DNA of 64,000 bases, taken from contig PXBD01000069.1 of NCBI GenBank assembly GCA_003565625.1, positions 1 through 64,000 of the forward strand, read 5' to 3'. Positions 26,691 through 34,087 of the stretch are shown here, piece by piece. The first letter of the stretch is position 1. The number at the start of each line of letters is the position of its first letter. The DNA is from Gammaproteobacteria bacterium (GTDB taxonomy: Bacteria; Pseudomonadota; Gammaproteobacteria; Xanthomonadales; Wenzhouxiangellaceae). The notes beneath the pieces were generated by a model. It searched no databases and had not been told where the DNA came from. It saw only the letters and a program-made list of their open reading frames with translations. Position numbers and translations under genes: made by a program.

Positions 26691-27524
26691 ATGGAACGCT
26701 ATTCGACGGTTTGGGAGGCCTTGCTCGCCGCGCGTGAGTTCGACTGGTCGGCAAAGACATCTCATCGGGTCATGGTGGGGCGATCGGCGCTGGAGTTGGG
26801 GGCCGACGGCCAGTGGCAGGCTGATCGGCCGCTGGCGGCCGAAGATGCCCTATTGCTCGATGCGTTGCTGCCGCTGCTGGCCGGTCTGGATGGCATGGTC
26901 GTCGGGCAGCTGGGCCAGAGCCTCGACGGGCGCATCGCGACCGCCAGCGGCGATTCCTGGTACATCAACGGTCCGGTGGCCCGGTGCCATCTGCATCGCC
27001 TGCGGGCCCTGGTAGACGCGGTAGTGATCGGGGCGGGCACGGCCAGCGAAGACCAGCCCCACCTGACCGTTCGCCACGTGTCGGGGCAGGATCCGGTGGC
27101 GGTCATCCTCGACCCGCGCGGTCGAGTGCCGACCACGGGCCCATTGTTCGAGCGCTTGCCGGACGCGGCGCCGGTTCTGCATCTGGTGGCCGAAGGGGTC
27201 GACCCGGGTTCGGCGCCGCCTGGTGTTGAGCGCTTGTCCCTTCCGGCCACCCCTTCCGGGTTCGACCCGCGGCTGGTCGTGCGGCGCCTGGCCGAGCGTG
27301 GCCTGCGGCGGGTGTTGATCGAAGGCGGTGGGGTTACGGTGTCGCGCTTTCTCGAAGCCGACTGTCTCGACCGCCTGCACCTGCTGATTGCGCCGCTGAT
27401 CATCGGCTCGGGCCGGCCCGGTTTGCAGCTCGAGCCGATCCAGCGCCTGGTCGAAGCGCGGCGGCCGCCGATTCGCGGTCATGCCCTCGGCGATGAGCTA
27501 CTGGTGGACGTGCTTCTGCGCTGA
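26691..27524 (+). CDS. RibD C-terminal-type reductase (DHFR-like fold)
   Basis: Stand-alone homologue of the reductase half of RibD, which reduces the ribose of the pyrimidine intermediate to ribityl; 277 residues without the deaminase domain. Marks: GQSLDGRIATASGDSWYING near 85, LRALVDAVVIGAGTASEDQP, LDPRGRVPTTGPLF, the NADPH-binding RVLIEGGGVTVSRFLEA and LIAPLIIGSGRPG. ATG 26691 is used; GTG 26658, with a purine-rich stretch upstream, would add 11 residues. An unusual 65-residue N-terminal extension precedes the fold. Divergent from ribA and overlapping the flippase-like gene by 27 bases tail to tail. It may act on the RibA product in the same pathway. Confidence 0.84.
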   Translation: MERYSTVWEALLAAREFDWSAKTSHRVMVGRSALELGADGQWQADRPLAAEDALLLDALLPLLAGLDGMVVGQLGQSLDGRIATASGDSWYINGPVARCHLHRLRALVDAVVIGAGTASEDQPHLTVRHVSGQDPVAVILDPRGRVPTTGPLFERLPDAAPVLHLVAEGVDPGSAPPGVERLSLPATPSGFDPRLVVRRLAERGLRRVLIEGGGVTVSRFLEADCLDRLHLLIAPLIIGSGRPGLQLEPIQRLVEARRPPIRGHALGDELLVDVLLR

Positions 27525-28415
27525 AGGTCGCAGTAGCAGCACGATGGCGCCGGGCAGGCTGGCCAGCAGCACCAGCAAGCCGTAGGCGATGGCGGCGGCA
27601 ACGCCTTGCTCCGGCGGCAAGCCGCTGAGCAGCCAGATACCGGCGGCAGCACCCTCGCGCAAGCCCCAGCCGGCCACCGACAGCGGAATCAGCATGGCCA
27701 GCAACACCGGCAGGGCCAGCGCCATGCCCGTGGCGATGTCCAGATCCAGCCCGATGCCGCGGGCGGCGAGGGCGAATACCAGCAGGTAGCTGAGGACGAT
27801 CAGTACCGAACTGCCCAGCTGCACGGGCCAGGCGGTGCGCGCCAGCAGGGCCTTGTCGATGTCCTGGCCGACGATGGCGAGCAGCGGCCGCCAGCGTCGG
27901 CGCAGCAGGTAGGCCACGAGTGCCAGCAGCAGCGGCAGACTCAGCCCCAGCCCGTGGCGGCCGGTCCAGGGCAGGGCGCTCAGCGCCTCCCGCCATGGCG
28001 GGTACGCCAGCAGGGCCAGCACGGCCAGCAGCGCGACGACCAGCTGCCCCGAAGCGCGCTCGAGGATGACGGCGCGCCAGGCCGGTCCGAGGCGCCCGCT
28101 GGCTTGGGCGTGGCGCTGGGCGCGCCAGGCGTCACCGATCACGCCGCCGGGCATGACCTGGTTGACGAAGCCGGCCAGGTAGTAATCCGCCAGCGCTCTC
28201 TTCGGGCTCAGCTCAAGCCCCAGGCGGCGGGCGGTAAAACGCCAGCGCCACGCCGACAGTGCAGTCTGCGCAGTAGCCGTGGCCAGCGCCAGCAGCAGCC
28301 AGACCGGATGGATGTCGGCGATCTCGGCGGCAATGCGGGCCGGGTCCAGCCACAGCGCCAGGGCACCGAGCACGGCCAGGCTCAGCGTCCAGCGCAGCCA
28401 GAGTCGGGTCCTCAC
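27498..28415 (-). CDS. Flippase-like membrane protein (LPG-synthase TM / UPF0104 family)
   Basis: Polytopic inner-membrane protein of 305 residues with about eight helices, of the lysylphosphatidylglycerol-synthase TM-region family (COG0392). Family marks are the loop NQVMPGGVIGDAWRA near residue 90 and the late SVAGWGLREGAAAG near 250, plus a helix-rich end (GLLVLLASLPGAIVLLL). These proteins flip or handle lipid-linked substrates in several glycolipid systems. It is the last of four overlapping genes: its ATG overlaps the stop of the methyltransferase gene (28412-28415). That coupling to a glycosyltransferase suggests transport of a glycosylated product, which is inference. Confidence 0.85.
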   Translation of the reverse strand: MRTRLWLRWTLSLAVLGALALWLDPARIAAEIADIHPVWLLLALATATAQTALSAWRWRFTARRLGLELSPKRALADYYLAGFVNQVMPGGVIGDAWRAQRHAQASGRLGPAWRAVILERASGQLVVALLAVLALLAYPPWREALSALPWTGRHGLGLSLPLLLALVAYLLRRRWRPLLAIVGQDIDKALLARTAWPVQLGSSVLIVLSYLLVFALAARGIGLDLDIATGMALALPVLLAMLIPLSVAGWGLREGAAAGIWLLSGLPPEQGVAAAIAYGLLVLLASLPGAIVLLLRPSAQKHVHQ

Positions 28416-29275
28416 CGTGGCGGGAGGGCCAGCACGTCAACGTGGCCCACCTGCACCATCCGTCGCGCGCCCGCCAGGTCGGCCTGCCGTCGCTGGTGCC
28501 AGGCATTGATGCGGACGGATGCTGCGGGCGCCTGTTCGAGGGCCGCCTGGTGCCAGCCGGCCAACAGTTCCCGGCCCAGCGCCAGGCTGGGCGCATCTGT
28601 GCAGTCCAGCCGCCAGTCGCTGGCTTGCAGGCGCACATCGAAGCCGTGTCGGGCCAGGCTTTGGCTCAGCCGTTGTCCGGCCTCGGGGCCGAGGGCGCCA
28701 CCCAGGCCCTTGTCGCGGCGCTGATGCTGATTGAAGATATCTTGCATGTATTGGTCTTCTTCATCATCGATCATGCCGCCATCATGGTCTAAAAATCCGC
28801 GCCGGCCATCGACGCTGAGGACGAAAAGGCAGGCCGCGCGGGCCGCGGCGCAGGCGGCGCTCAGGCGCTCGATCCACGCAGCCGAGACCAGGTCGAAAAA
28901 CGCTGCCGCCGTGACCAGATCGGCTTGGCCGATCCAGGGCAGGCTCGAGTCGGACAGGTCGGCTTCGACCGTGGTCACGCTGAACTCGTCAGCCGGCGCC
29001 GGCACTATCGTGCGGGCCTGTGACCGGGCGCGGGCGAGCAGGCTGGCGTCGTGGTCGACCAGGGTCCAGTGCTGTGGCCGGGGCAGGCGCGGTGCCAGCC
29101 AGCGCAGGTTGCTGCCGGTACCGGCGCCCAGGTCGACGATTCGCAGGCGCCGGCCGTTCCGGGTGCGCGCCAGGACAGCAGCCAGATCCTCGAACAGCGC
29201 CTCGGACCGGGCGGCGTGATCGGCCGGCTCGCGCAGGCTCAGCCAGTCGGCGGCAAACACCTGGTGCCCGCTCAT
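28412..29275 (-). CDS. Class I SAM-dependent methyltransferase
   Basis: Rossmann-fold methyltransferase of 287 residues. Motif I is IVDLGAGTGSNLRWLAP near residue 46; WTLVDHDASLLARA follows with the acidic residue that binds the SAM ribose; DLVTAAAFFDLVSAAW is motif IV. The C-terminal half (WRLDCTDAPSLALGRELLAG, HVDVLALPPR) is not one I can place. It overlaps the glycosyltransferase gene by four bases (29272-29275) and the flippase-like gene by four (28412-28415), so all are made from one message. A small-molecule substrate in the same pathway is likely; the exact target is unknown. Confidence 0.83.
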   Translation of the reverse strand: MSGHQVFAADWLSLREPADHAARSEALFEDLAAVLARTRNGRRLRIVDLGAGTGSNLRWLAPRLPRPQHWTLVDHDASLLARARSQARTIVPAPADEFSVTTVEADLSDSSLPWIGQADLVTAAAFFDLVSAAWIERLSAACAAARAACLFVLSVDGRRGFLDHDGGMIDDEEDQYMQDIFNQHQRRDKGLGGALGPEAGQRLSQSLARHGFDVRLQASDWRLDCTDAPSLALGRELLAGWHQAALEQAPAASVRINAWHQRRQADLAGARRMVQVGHVDVLALPPR

Positions 29276-30342
29276 GTCTGCTCCAGGGCCAGCGCAAAAA
29301 GCCGGCCGCTGTCGGCCCAGCTCGGCAGGTGCGCGCGCACCCGAACCGCCGCCGCGGTCAAGTCCCGACGCAGCGACGGCTCGCTCATCCAGCGCGCGAT
29401 CGCGGCTTGCAACTGCTCGGCATCGCCGGGCGCGACCTGGAGTCCGGCGCCGTCCGGCAAGGTATCGGCCAGGGCACCACCGCTGGTACTGATCACCGGC
29501 AGGCCGCGCGCCAGCGCTTCGGTCACGACCATGCCGTAACCCTCGTAATGCGAGGGCAGGACGCAGACCGTGGCCCAGGCGTAGTCGTCGGCCAGTTCGG
29601 CCTCGTTGCGCTCGCCAGGCAGTTCAACCCGATCGCCCAGCCGGACATTCTTGATCTGCGCCGTTATCCGGGCGGCGAAGGCCCGATTCCGCTCGGCCGA
29701 TCCGCTCAGGCGGCAGCGCCAGCCGCCTGGCGCCAGCCTGGAGAGGGCATTGAGCAGCACGTCCTGGCCCTTGCGCGGGGTCAGGCTGGCCACGCACAGC
29801 AGATGTTCTTCGCCCGGCTGCGGTGCCTCGCCCATGCGGGCCCGGGTCGCCGGTGCCAGTTCGGCCGCCGCCACGCCGGGTTCGACGACGCAGGCCGGGT
29901 GGGTGCTCAAATCGAGTTCAACCAGGCGGCGCGCGGTATAGGCGCTGGTGACGATGATGCGGCGGCACAGGGCCAGCGCCCGGCGCTCGCTGCCCAGCAA
30001 CTGCAGACGGTCTTGCTCGTTCAGGCCGGTTTCATCGCTCAGCGGATGATGGACCAGTGCAGTGAGATCCAGCCGGTCGGCGTGGGCGGCGACGGCTTCG
30101 GGCACGGCGCCCAGCGCCAGGCCGTCGATGACGACCGCGGCACCGGCGGGCAGGGCGCACAGGGCCGCATCCATGGCCTCAACCGCCGTCTCATCGGCCA
30201 GCGGAAACCGCCCGTCCAGCCCGAACACATCGACCTTCCGGCCCAACTGCCTCAGTTCCTCGACAATGCGGCGATCGTAGAGATAGCCGCCGGTGCGCTG
30301 ATCCGGGTCGCCCGGGACGATCAGGGTCAGAGGCTGGCTCAA
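29272..30342 (-). CDS. GT4-family glycosyltransferase
   Basis: Retaining GT-B glycosyltransferase of 356 residues. The start is TTG 30342: GAAGG lies six bases upstream, and the TTGA overlaps the stop of the PTPS-like gene; no ATG fits the N-terminal strand [11 protein letters not shown]. Donor-side marks in the C-terminal domain are [17 protein letters not shown] near 205 and the sugar-nucleotide-binding [20 protein letters not shown] near 285 with the E-x7-E motif. The N-terminal [13 protein letters not shown] is typical of GT4 acceptor domains. Sugar and acceptor are unknown; the PTPS-like and methyltransferase genes on either side suggest a pterin-like or pyrimidine acceptor (inference). 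Confidence 0.86.
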   Translation of the reverse strand: MSQPLTLIVPGDPDQRTGGYLYDRRIVEELRQLGRKVDVFGLDGRFPLADETAVEAMDAALCALPAGAAVVIDGLALGAVPEAVAAHADRLDLTALVHHPLSDETGLNEQDRLQLLGSERRALALCRRIIVTSAYTARRLVELDLSTHPACVVEPGVAAAELAPATRARMGEAPQPGEEHLLCVASLTPRKGQDVLLNALSRLAPGGWRCRLSGSAERNRAFAARITAQIKNVRLGDRVELPGERNEAELADDYAWATVCVLPSHYEGYGMVVTEALARGLPVISTSGGALADTLPDGAGLQVAPGDAEQLQAAIARWMSEPSLRRDLTAAAVRVRAHLPSWADSGRLFALALEQT

Positions 30343-30737
30343 AGCGGGCCTTCGTAGCTGGCCCAGGCGATGTGGGATTCCTTCAGGCTGACCTTGAGCC
30401 CGCTCAAGCCCGATGCTGCCGGACCGAGGCGGCCGTCTTGCACGGCCTCGGCCAGGCGGTCGAAGATCACCCGGGCCATAAACTCGGTGGTCGTGTTGCG
30501 GCCGTGAAAGGTTTCGATCTCGTCGAGATTGCGGTAGTTGTAGTCGGCCAGGATCGCGCCCAGGACCTGGCTGGCCAGGCCGATGTCGACGATCAGATCG
30601 TCCTCGTCCAGTTCCGGGCGGCGAAAGCTGGCGTCGACCACGTAGGTCGCGCCGTGCAGTTTTTGCGCCGGGCCGAAGATCTCGCCGCGGAAGCTGTGGG
30701 CGATCATAAAATGGTCGCGCACGGTCAGTTCGTACAT
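30339..30737 (-). CDS. Divergent PTPS/QueD-family protein with altered active site
   Basis: Member of the 6-pyruvoyltetrahydropterin synthase/6-carboxytetrahydropterin synthase fold, 132 residues. The family shape is clear: IAHSF carries the first zinc His, KLHGATY the second, then [19 protein letters not shown] with the substrate Glu, and KVSLKES near the end with the pterin-anchoring Glu. However, the canonical C-x3-HGH is here AQKLHGA, so the catalytic Cys and the third zinc His are gone, and the D-H of the LDHH block reads DYNY. A standard QueD or PTPS reaction is therefore unlikely. First gene of the four-gene overlapping unit. Confidence 0.82.
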   Translation of the reverse strand: MYELTVRDHFMIAHSFRGEIFGPAQKLHGATYVVDASFRRPELDEDDLIVDIGLASQVLGAILADYNYRNLDEIETFHGRNTTTEFMARVIFDRLAEAVQDGRLGPAASGLSGLKVSLKESHIAWASYEGPL

Positions 30738-30776
30738 GAATCAACTCCTGTTGTGAATATCGGAAAAACCCCTTTT

Positions 30777-30848
30777 AACCGCAGATGATCGCAGATAAAC
30801 GCGGATAGAACCCCAAAAAGCATTTGGGTTTTTTATTCATCTGCGGTT
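30777..30848. repeat. Inverted-repeat element with 10-base internal repeats
   Basis: AACCGCAGATGA (30777-30788) and TCATCTGCGGTT (30837-30848) are perfect 12-base inverted arms 72 bases apart end to end. The left arm continues as three 10-base units built on CGCAGAT (the last reads CGCGGAT). The centre holds the CCCAAA/TTTGGG hairpin. Elements built on GCAGAT units occur as dispersed repeats in many proteobacteria, so this is probably a REP/MITE-like element; copies elsewhere cannot be checked here. Confidence 0.65.
30812..30834 (+). terminator. Hairpin with T-run inside the repeat element
   Basis: CCCAAA and TTTGGG pair around AAGCA and are followed by six T on the + strand. No + strand gene ends upstream, so it is not the terminator of a neighbouring gene; it may be intrinsic to the element or attenuate antisense transcription into the dehydrogenase gene. 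Confidence 0.45.
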
Positions 30849-31856
30849 TCAAGGTTTCCAATCTTGTCCGTAGACGATGCGATGGCACAGCACTTCGCCG
30901 CTGGCCTCGGCCAGGCGCGGCATCAGTGCCGGCAGCTCCTCGAACCGGCTTTGGCCGCTGATCAGGCAGTCCAGGTCCGGTTCGAGCAGCAGTTCCAGGG
31001 CCTTGACCAGCCGTCGGCGATAGGTCCAGCGCGCGCGCCGGTCGGCCGGCAGCTGGCCGACCTGGCTGGAAATCAGCTTCAGGCGCCGGGCATGGAAATC
31101 TTCGCCCAGGGGCACGGTCGGTGCGGCGTCGCCGAACCAGCTGGCTTCGACCACCCTGGCCTCCCTGCCGGCGCAGGCCAGTGCGGTGCTCAAGCCCGCG
31201 GCGCTGGCGCTGGTGTGGATGATCACATCCTGCTCGGTCGGGGCGGCGTCCGGCGCGGCAAAATCGACGCCCAGACGGGCGGCGATCTGCGCTCGCTGCG
31301 GCTGCAGGTCGACCAGGGTCACTTCAGCGCCGGGGATGCGCCCGGCCAGCCAGGCGACCAGGCAGCCGACCACGCCGGCACCGATCACGCAGACCCGGTC
31401 GCCGGGCCCGATCCGCGCATCCCAGACCACGTTGAGCGCGGTTTCGGTGTTGGCCGCCAGCACCGCGCGCTCGGGCGGCAAGCCTTCGGGCAGGGCAATG
31501 ACGGCGTCGGCCGGCACCCGGTAGCGATCCTGGTGCGGATACAGGCAGAACACCTTGCGGCCCAGCAAGTCGTCCGGCCCGTGTTCGACTTGGCCGACGC
31601 TGGCATAGCCGTACTTTACCGGCGCCGGAAACTCGCCGTCCTGGAACGGCGCGCGCATGGCCTGGTACTGGCTGGGCGGCACTCGCCCGCTGAACACCAG
31701 CGCCTCGGTGCCGCGGCTGATGCCGCTGTAGCGCGCGCGCACCAGCACTTGCCCGGCCTGGGGCAAGGGCAGGTTTTCCTCGCGCAGCGTGCCGCGGTTG
31801 GGGGCTTCGACCCAGAAGGCCCGGGCCGTCGTGTGTGAATCAGAGCTTGCGTTCAT
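30849..31856 (-). CDS. Medium-chain dehydrogenase, BchC-like
   Basis: Medium-chain dehydrogenase/reductase of 335 residues. The N-terminal GroES-like domain has YSGISRGTEALVFSGRVP, in which Ser replaces the usual catalytic-zinc Cys, as in BchC-type enzymes (SGISxGTE). KYGYASVGQVEHG and GRKVFCLYPHQDRY follow; the Rossmann fold is DRVCVIGAGVVGCLVAWLAG near 150. The four-Cys structural zinc loop is absent. The start is ATG 31856 (MNASSDSHTTARAF). It is the first gene in this direction and is separated from the PTPS-like gene only by the repeat element, so the five genes may be one unit. Substrate: an alcohol or ketone in the same pathway (inference). Confidence 0.82.
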   Translation of the reverse strand: MNASSDSHTTARAFWVEAPNRGTLREENLPLPQAGQVLVRARYSGISRGTEALVFSGRVPPSQYQAMRAPFQDGEFPAPVKYGYASVGQVEHGPDDLLGRKVFCLYPHQDRYRVPADAVIALPEGLPPERAVLAANTETALNVVWDARIGPGDRVCVIGAGVVGCLVAWLAGRIPGAEVTLVDLQPQRAQIAARLGVDFAAPDAAPTEQDVIIHTSASAAGLSTALACAGREARVVEASWFGDAAPTVPLGEDFHARRLKLISSQVGQLPADRRARWTYRRRLVKALELLLEPDLDCLISGQSRFEELPALMPRLAEASGEVLCHRIVYGQDWKP

Positions 31857-31958
31857 GCCGGAATGATCGCCTGTGCGGGTACATGCCAGGGTGATTGTGC
31901 CGCAGCCTGAAGACCGCCGTTGACGCGCGCTTACAGCTTCGGCTGGCATGGTGAGCGC

Positions 31959-32735
31959 ATGACGAACCAGGCCCGACTCGAACCGGCTCAAGAATTCGGA
32001 CCCGCACAGGGGCCGCTGGGCGGCGGTGTGCTTGCCTGGCTGTGGCCGGCGCTGGCGCCGCTGGGCGCAGGCTTGCTGCTGCTGGCAGCGGGCGCTGACT
32101 GGCGCGTGATGCTGGCCGGGCTGGTCCTGCATGTCTCGGTCACCCTGTTGCTGGCTCACCAATGGCGAAGCCGAGCGGCCCGTTTTGGTTTGGCCAGCCA
32201 GGTCACCCTGGCGCGCAGCGGCCTGGTCGCGGTGCTGGCCGCCGCGCTGCTGCAGCCGGCGCTCTACCAGGAACTGGGCTGGTGGCTGGCGGGCCTGGCA
32301 TTGGCCGCCCTGGTTCTGGACGGCGTTGACGGCTGGCTGGCGCGACGCTTCGACGAGGCCAGCGATTTCGGGGCGCGCTTCGATATGGAAGTCGACGCCG
32401 CGCTGATCCTGGTGTTGTGCCTGGGCCTGATGGCGGCTGGAAAAGCCGGGGCCTGGGTGCTGGCCATCGGCCTGATGCGCTATGCCTTTGTCGCCGCGGC
32501 TCAGGTACGGCCGTGGCTGGCGGCACCGTTGCCGCCCAGCTTCCGGCGCAAGCTGGTGTGCGTGTGGCAGGTGGCCGCGTTGTTGATCTGCCTCACGCCC
32601 GTCATCGGTCCGGCGCTGGCGACCCCGATTCTGGCCTCGGCTATGGCCCTGCTGGTCTGGTCGTTCTGGCTCGACCTGGCCTGGCTGAAGCAAAACGCCG
32701 CATCCCATCTTTCAAGACTGGAGAATGACTCATGA
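31959..32735 (+). CDS. CDP-alcohol phosphatidyltransferase family membrane protein
   Basis: Integral membrane enzyme of 258 residues that joins a CDP-linked donor to an alcohol acceptor. The complete signature DGxxAR-x8-GxxxDxxxD is present as DGWLARR...GARFDMEVD near residue 122, with all Asp that bind the two metals. About seven helices surround it. ATG 31959 follows GGTGAG. It is divergent from the BchC-like dehydrogenase, with about 100 bases between, and overlaps the yceI-like gene by four bases (ATGA). Whether it makes a phospholipid for general use or a lipid anchor for the neighbouring pathway's product cannot be told. Confidence 0.86.
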   Translation: MTNQARLEPAQEFGPAQGPLGGGVLAWLWPALAPLGAGLLLLAAGADWRVMLAGLVLHVSVTLLLAHQWRSRAARFGLASQVTLARSGLVAVLAAALLQPALYQELGWWLAGLALAALVLDGVDGWLARRFDEASDFGARFDMEVDAALILVLCLGLMAAGKAGAWVLAIGLMRYAFVAAAQVRPWLAAPLPPSFRRKLVCVWQVAALLICLTPVIGPALATPILASAMALLVWSFWLDLAWLKQNAASHLSRLENDS

Positions 32736-33322
32736 AATTCAGGACTCTCGCCGTCGCGCTGTGCGCGACCACTTTGTTTGCTGCGACACTCGGTTCGGCC
32801 GAGCCGCGCGAATTCCAGATCGACGCTGAGCACTTCTCGGTCGGCTTCCTGGTCGGCCACATCGGTTTCAAGCACCAGCTCGGGATGTTTCTGGAGGCAA
32901 GCGGCGAGTTTGTCTGGGACGAAGACAACAATGAGCTGCACAGCGGCGAGGTGTTGATCCAGGCCGACAGCGTCTTCACCAATCACGATCGCCGCGACCG
33001 GCACGTGCGCAGCCGCGATTTCCTCCACGCCCGCCGCCATCCGGAAATCCGTTTCGAGGCCACATCCTGGGAGCCGGCCGGTGCCGACAGCGGCACCCTG
33101 CGCGGAGACCTGAGCCTGCGCGGCCAGACTCACCCGGTCGCGCTCGACGTGACCATCAACCGCAGGGCCGAATACCCTTTCGGCCATGAGCAATACACGG
33201 TCGGCATGTCGGCCCGCACCGTCATCCAGCGCAGCCAGTGGGGCATGAGCTATGCGCTGGAGGACGACCTGGTCGGCGACGACGTGCAGCTGATCCTGGA
33301 GTTCGAGGCGATCGCGCAGTGA
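32732..33322 (+). CDS. YceI-family periplasmic lipocalin-like protein
   Basis: Periplasmic beta-barrel of 196 residues that in the family binds isoprenoid or other long-chain amphiphiles. Signal peptide with cleavage near LGSAEP; then IDAEHFSVGFLVGHIGFKH, the NHDRRDRHVRSRDFLHARRH block, PEIRFEATSWE, and LRGQTHPVALDVTINR, all YceI hallmarks. The late RSQWGMSYALEDDLVGDDV is also standard. A 4-base overlap with the CDP-alcohol phosphatidyltransferase gene suggests a joint role with a lipid-linked compound. No metal site is apparent. Confidence 0.9.
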   Translation: MKFRTLAVALCATTLFAATLGSAEPREFQIDAEHFSVGFLVGHIGFKHQLGMFLEASGEFVWDEDNNELHSGEVLIQADSVFTNHDRRDRHVRSRDFLHARRHPEIRFEATSWEPAGADSGTLRGDLSLRGQTHPVALDVTINRRAEYPFGHEQYTVGMSARTVIQRSQWGMSYALEDDLVGDDVQLILEFEAIAQ

Positions 33323-33367
33323 CTGTGTGGCGGGTCCGGCGCCGTTGAAATGGGCCTTAGTGGCCCA

Positions 33368-34006
33368 CTAGGGCATGGACAGCCGCGGTTCCCCGGTTTC
33401 CGGATCGAAGCTCAGGCGCGCCGTATGGGTCGTTTCTGACAGTCGCGCGTCGATCGCGATCTCGACATCGAGGTGTCCGGCGCTCCAGCGCAGGAACGGG
33501 GGCGATTGGGCGGGACCGCTGTTGCGCCCGCTTTCCAGGACTGCCGGGAGCTGGTCGATCTCGGTCAGCGCGCCATCGTCCGTGATGCGAAACAATAGGC
33601 GTCGCTCATCCCTGTGGTCGTCGCCACCGCGTCGATCGACACCGTAACCGAACACGGAAAAGTACAGTGCATCGCCCTGCCAACCCGCGAGCGAGATCGA
33701 CTTGGGGTGCGGGATGTCGCCAAAGTCAGGGAGGGTCGCAACCCGTTCGGCGGTGCCCTGGTCGAGATCGAACCGGTACACCCTCGCTTCTCGATATATC
33801 ACCTTCGGAATACCGCCATTCGGAAAGGTGTTCAGGGCGCCGGTGGGATCTTTGACTCGCCAGTACTCAAGCGTGACGGCCAACTGGTGTGATTGCGGTT
33901 TTGTCGCCACATTACCGAGGCGCAGGTAGGTGCGCTCCGGACCGTAACTGCAGGCTGTCAGCATGAAAATGGCCGAAACGGCCAGGGCGCGCAGAGTCCA
34001 TGACAT
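33368..34006 (-). CDS. Hypothetical lipoprotein
   Basis: Unrecognised protein of 212 residues with a lipoprotein signal: LAVSAIFMLTAC, where the Cys at about residue 19 would be acylated. The mature part is largely beta-rich by composition, with no Cys pairs or catalytic motif I know. It lies alone between yceI (convergent) and hrpB. A hairpin without a T-run (33351-33367) separates it from yceI. Confidence 0.75.
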   Translation of the reverse strand: MSWTLRALAVSAIFMLTACSYGPERTYLRLGNVATKPQSHQLAVTLEYWRVKDPTGALNTFPNGGIPKVIYREARVYRFDLDQGTAERVATLPDFGDIPHPKSISLAGWQGDALYFSVFGYGVDRRGGDDHRDERRLLFRITDDGALTEIDQLPAVLESGRNSGPAQSPPFLRWSAGHLDVEIAIDARLSETTHTARLSFDPETGEPRLSMP

Positions 34007-34087
34007 CCGGTATCCCTCGCAGTCGTTGGGTAGGGAGCACTTTATCGATTTTCTTGGTGCCTTGGTGAGCGCTTGTTCATCGAATCT

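Noticed and set aside
25468-27524. ribA and the RibD-like reductase as an ordinary riboflavin operon
   Set aside because: They are divergent, the RibB-like half is dead, the RibD deaminase half, ribE and ribH are missing, and the neighbours are glycosyltransferase, PTPS and flippase-like genes.
33351-33367. Hairpin TGGGCC/GGCCCA between yceI and the lipoprotein gene
   Set aside because: Perfect 6-base stem but no T-run on either side, so I do not call it a terminator.
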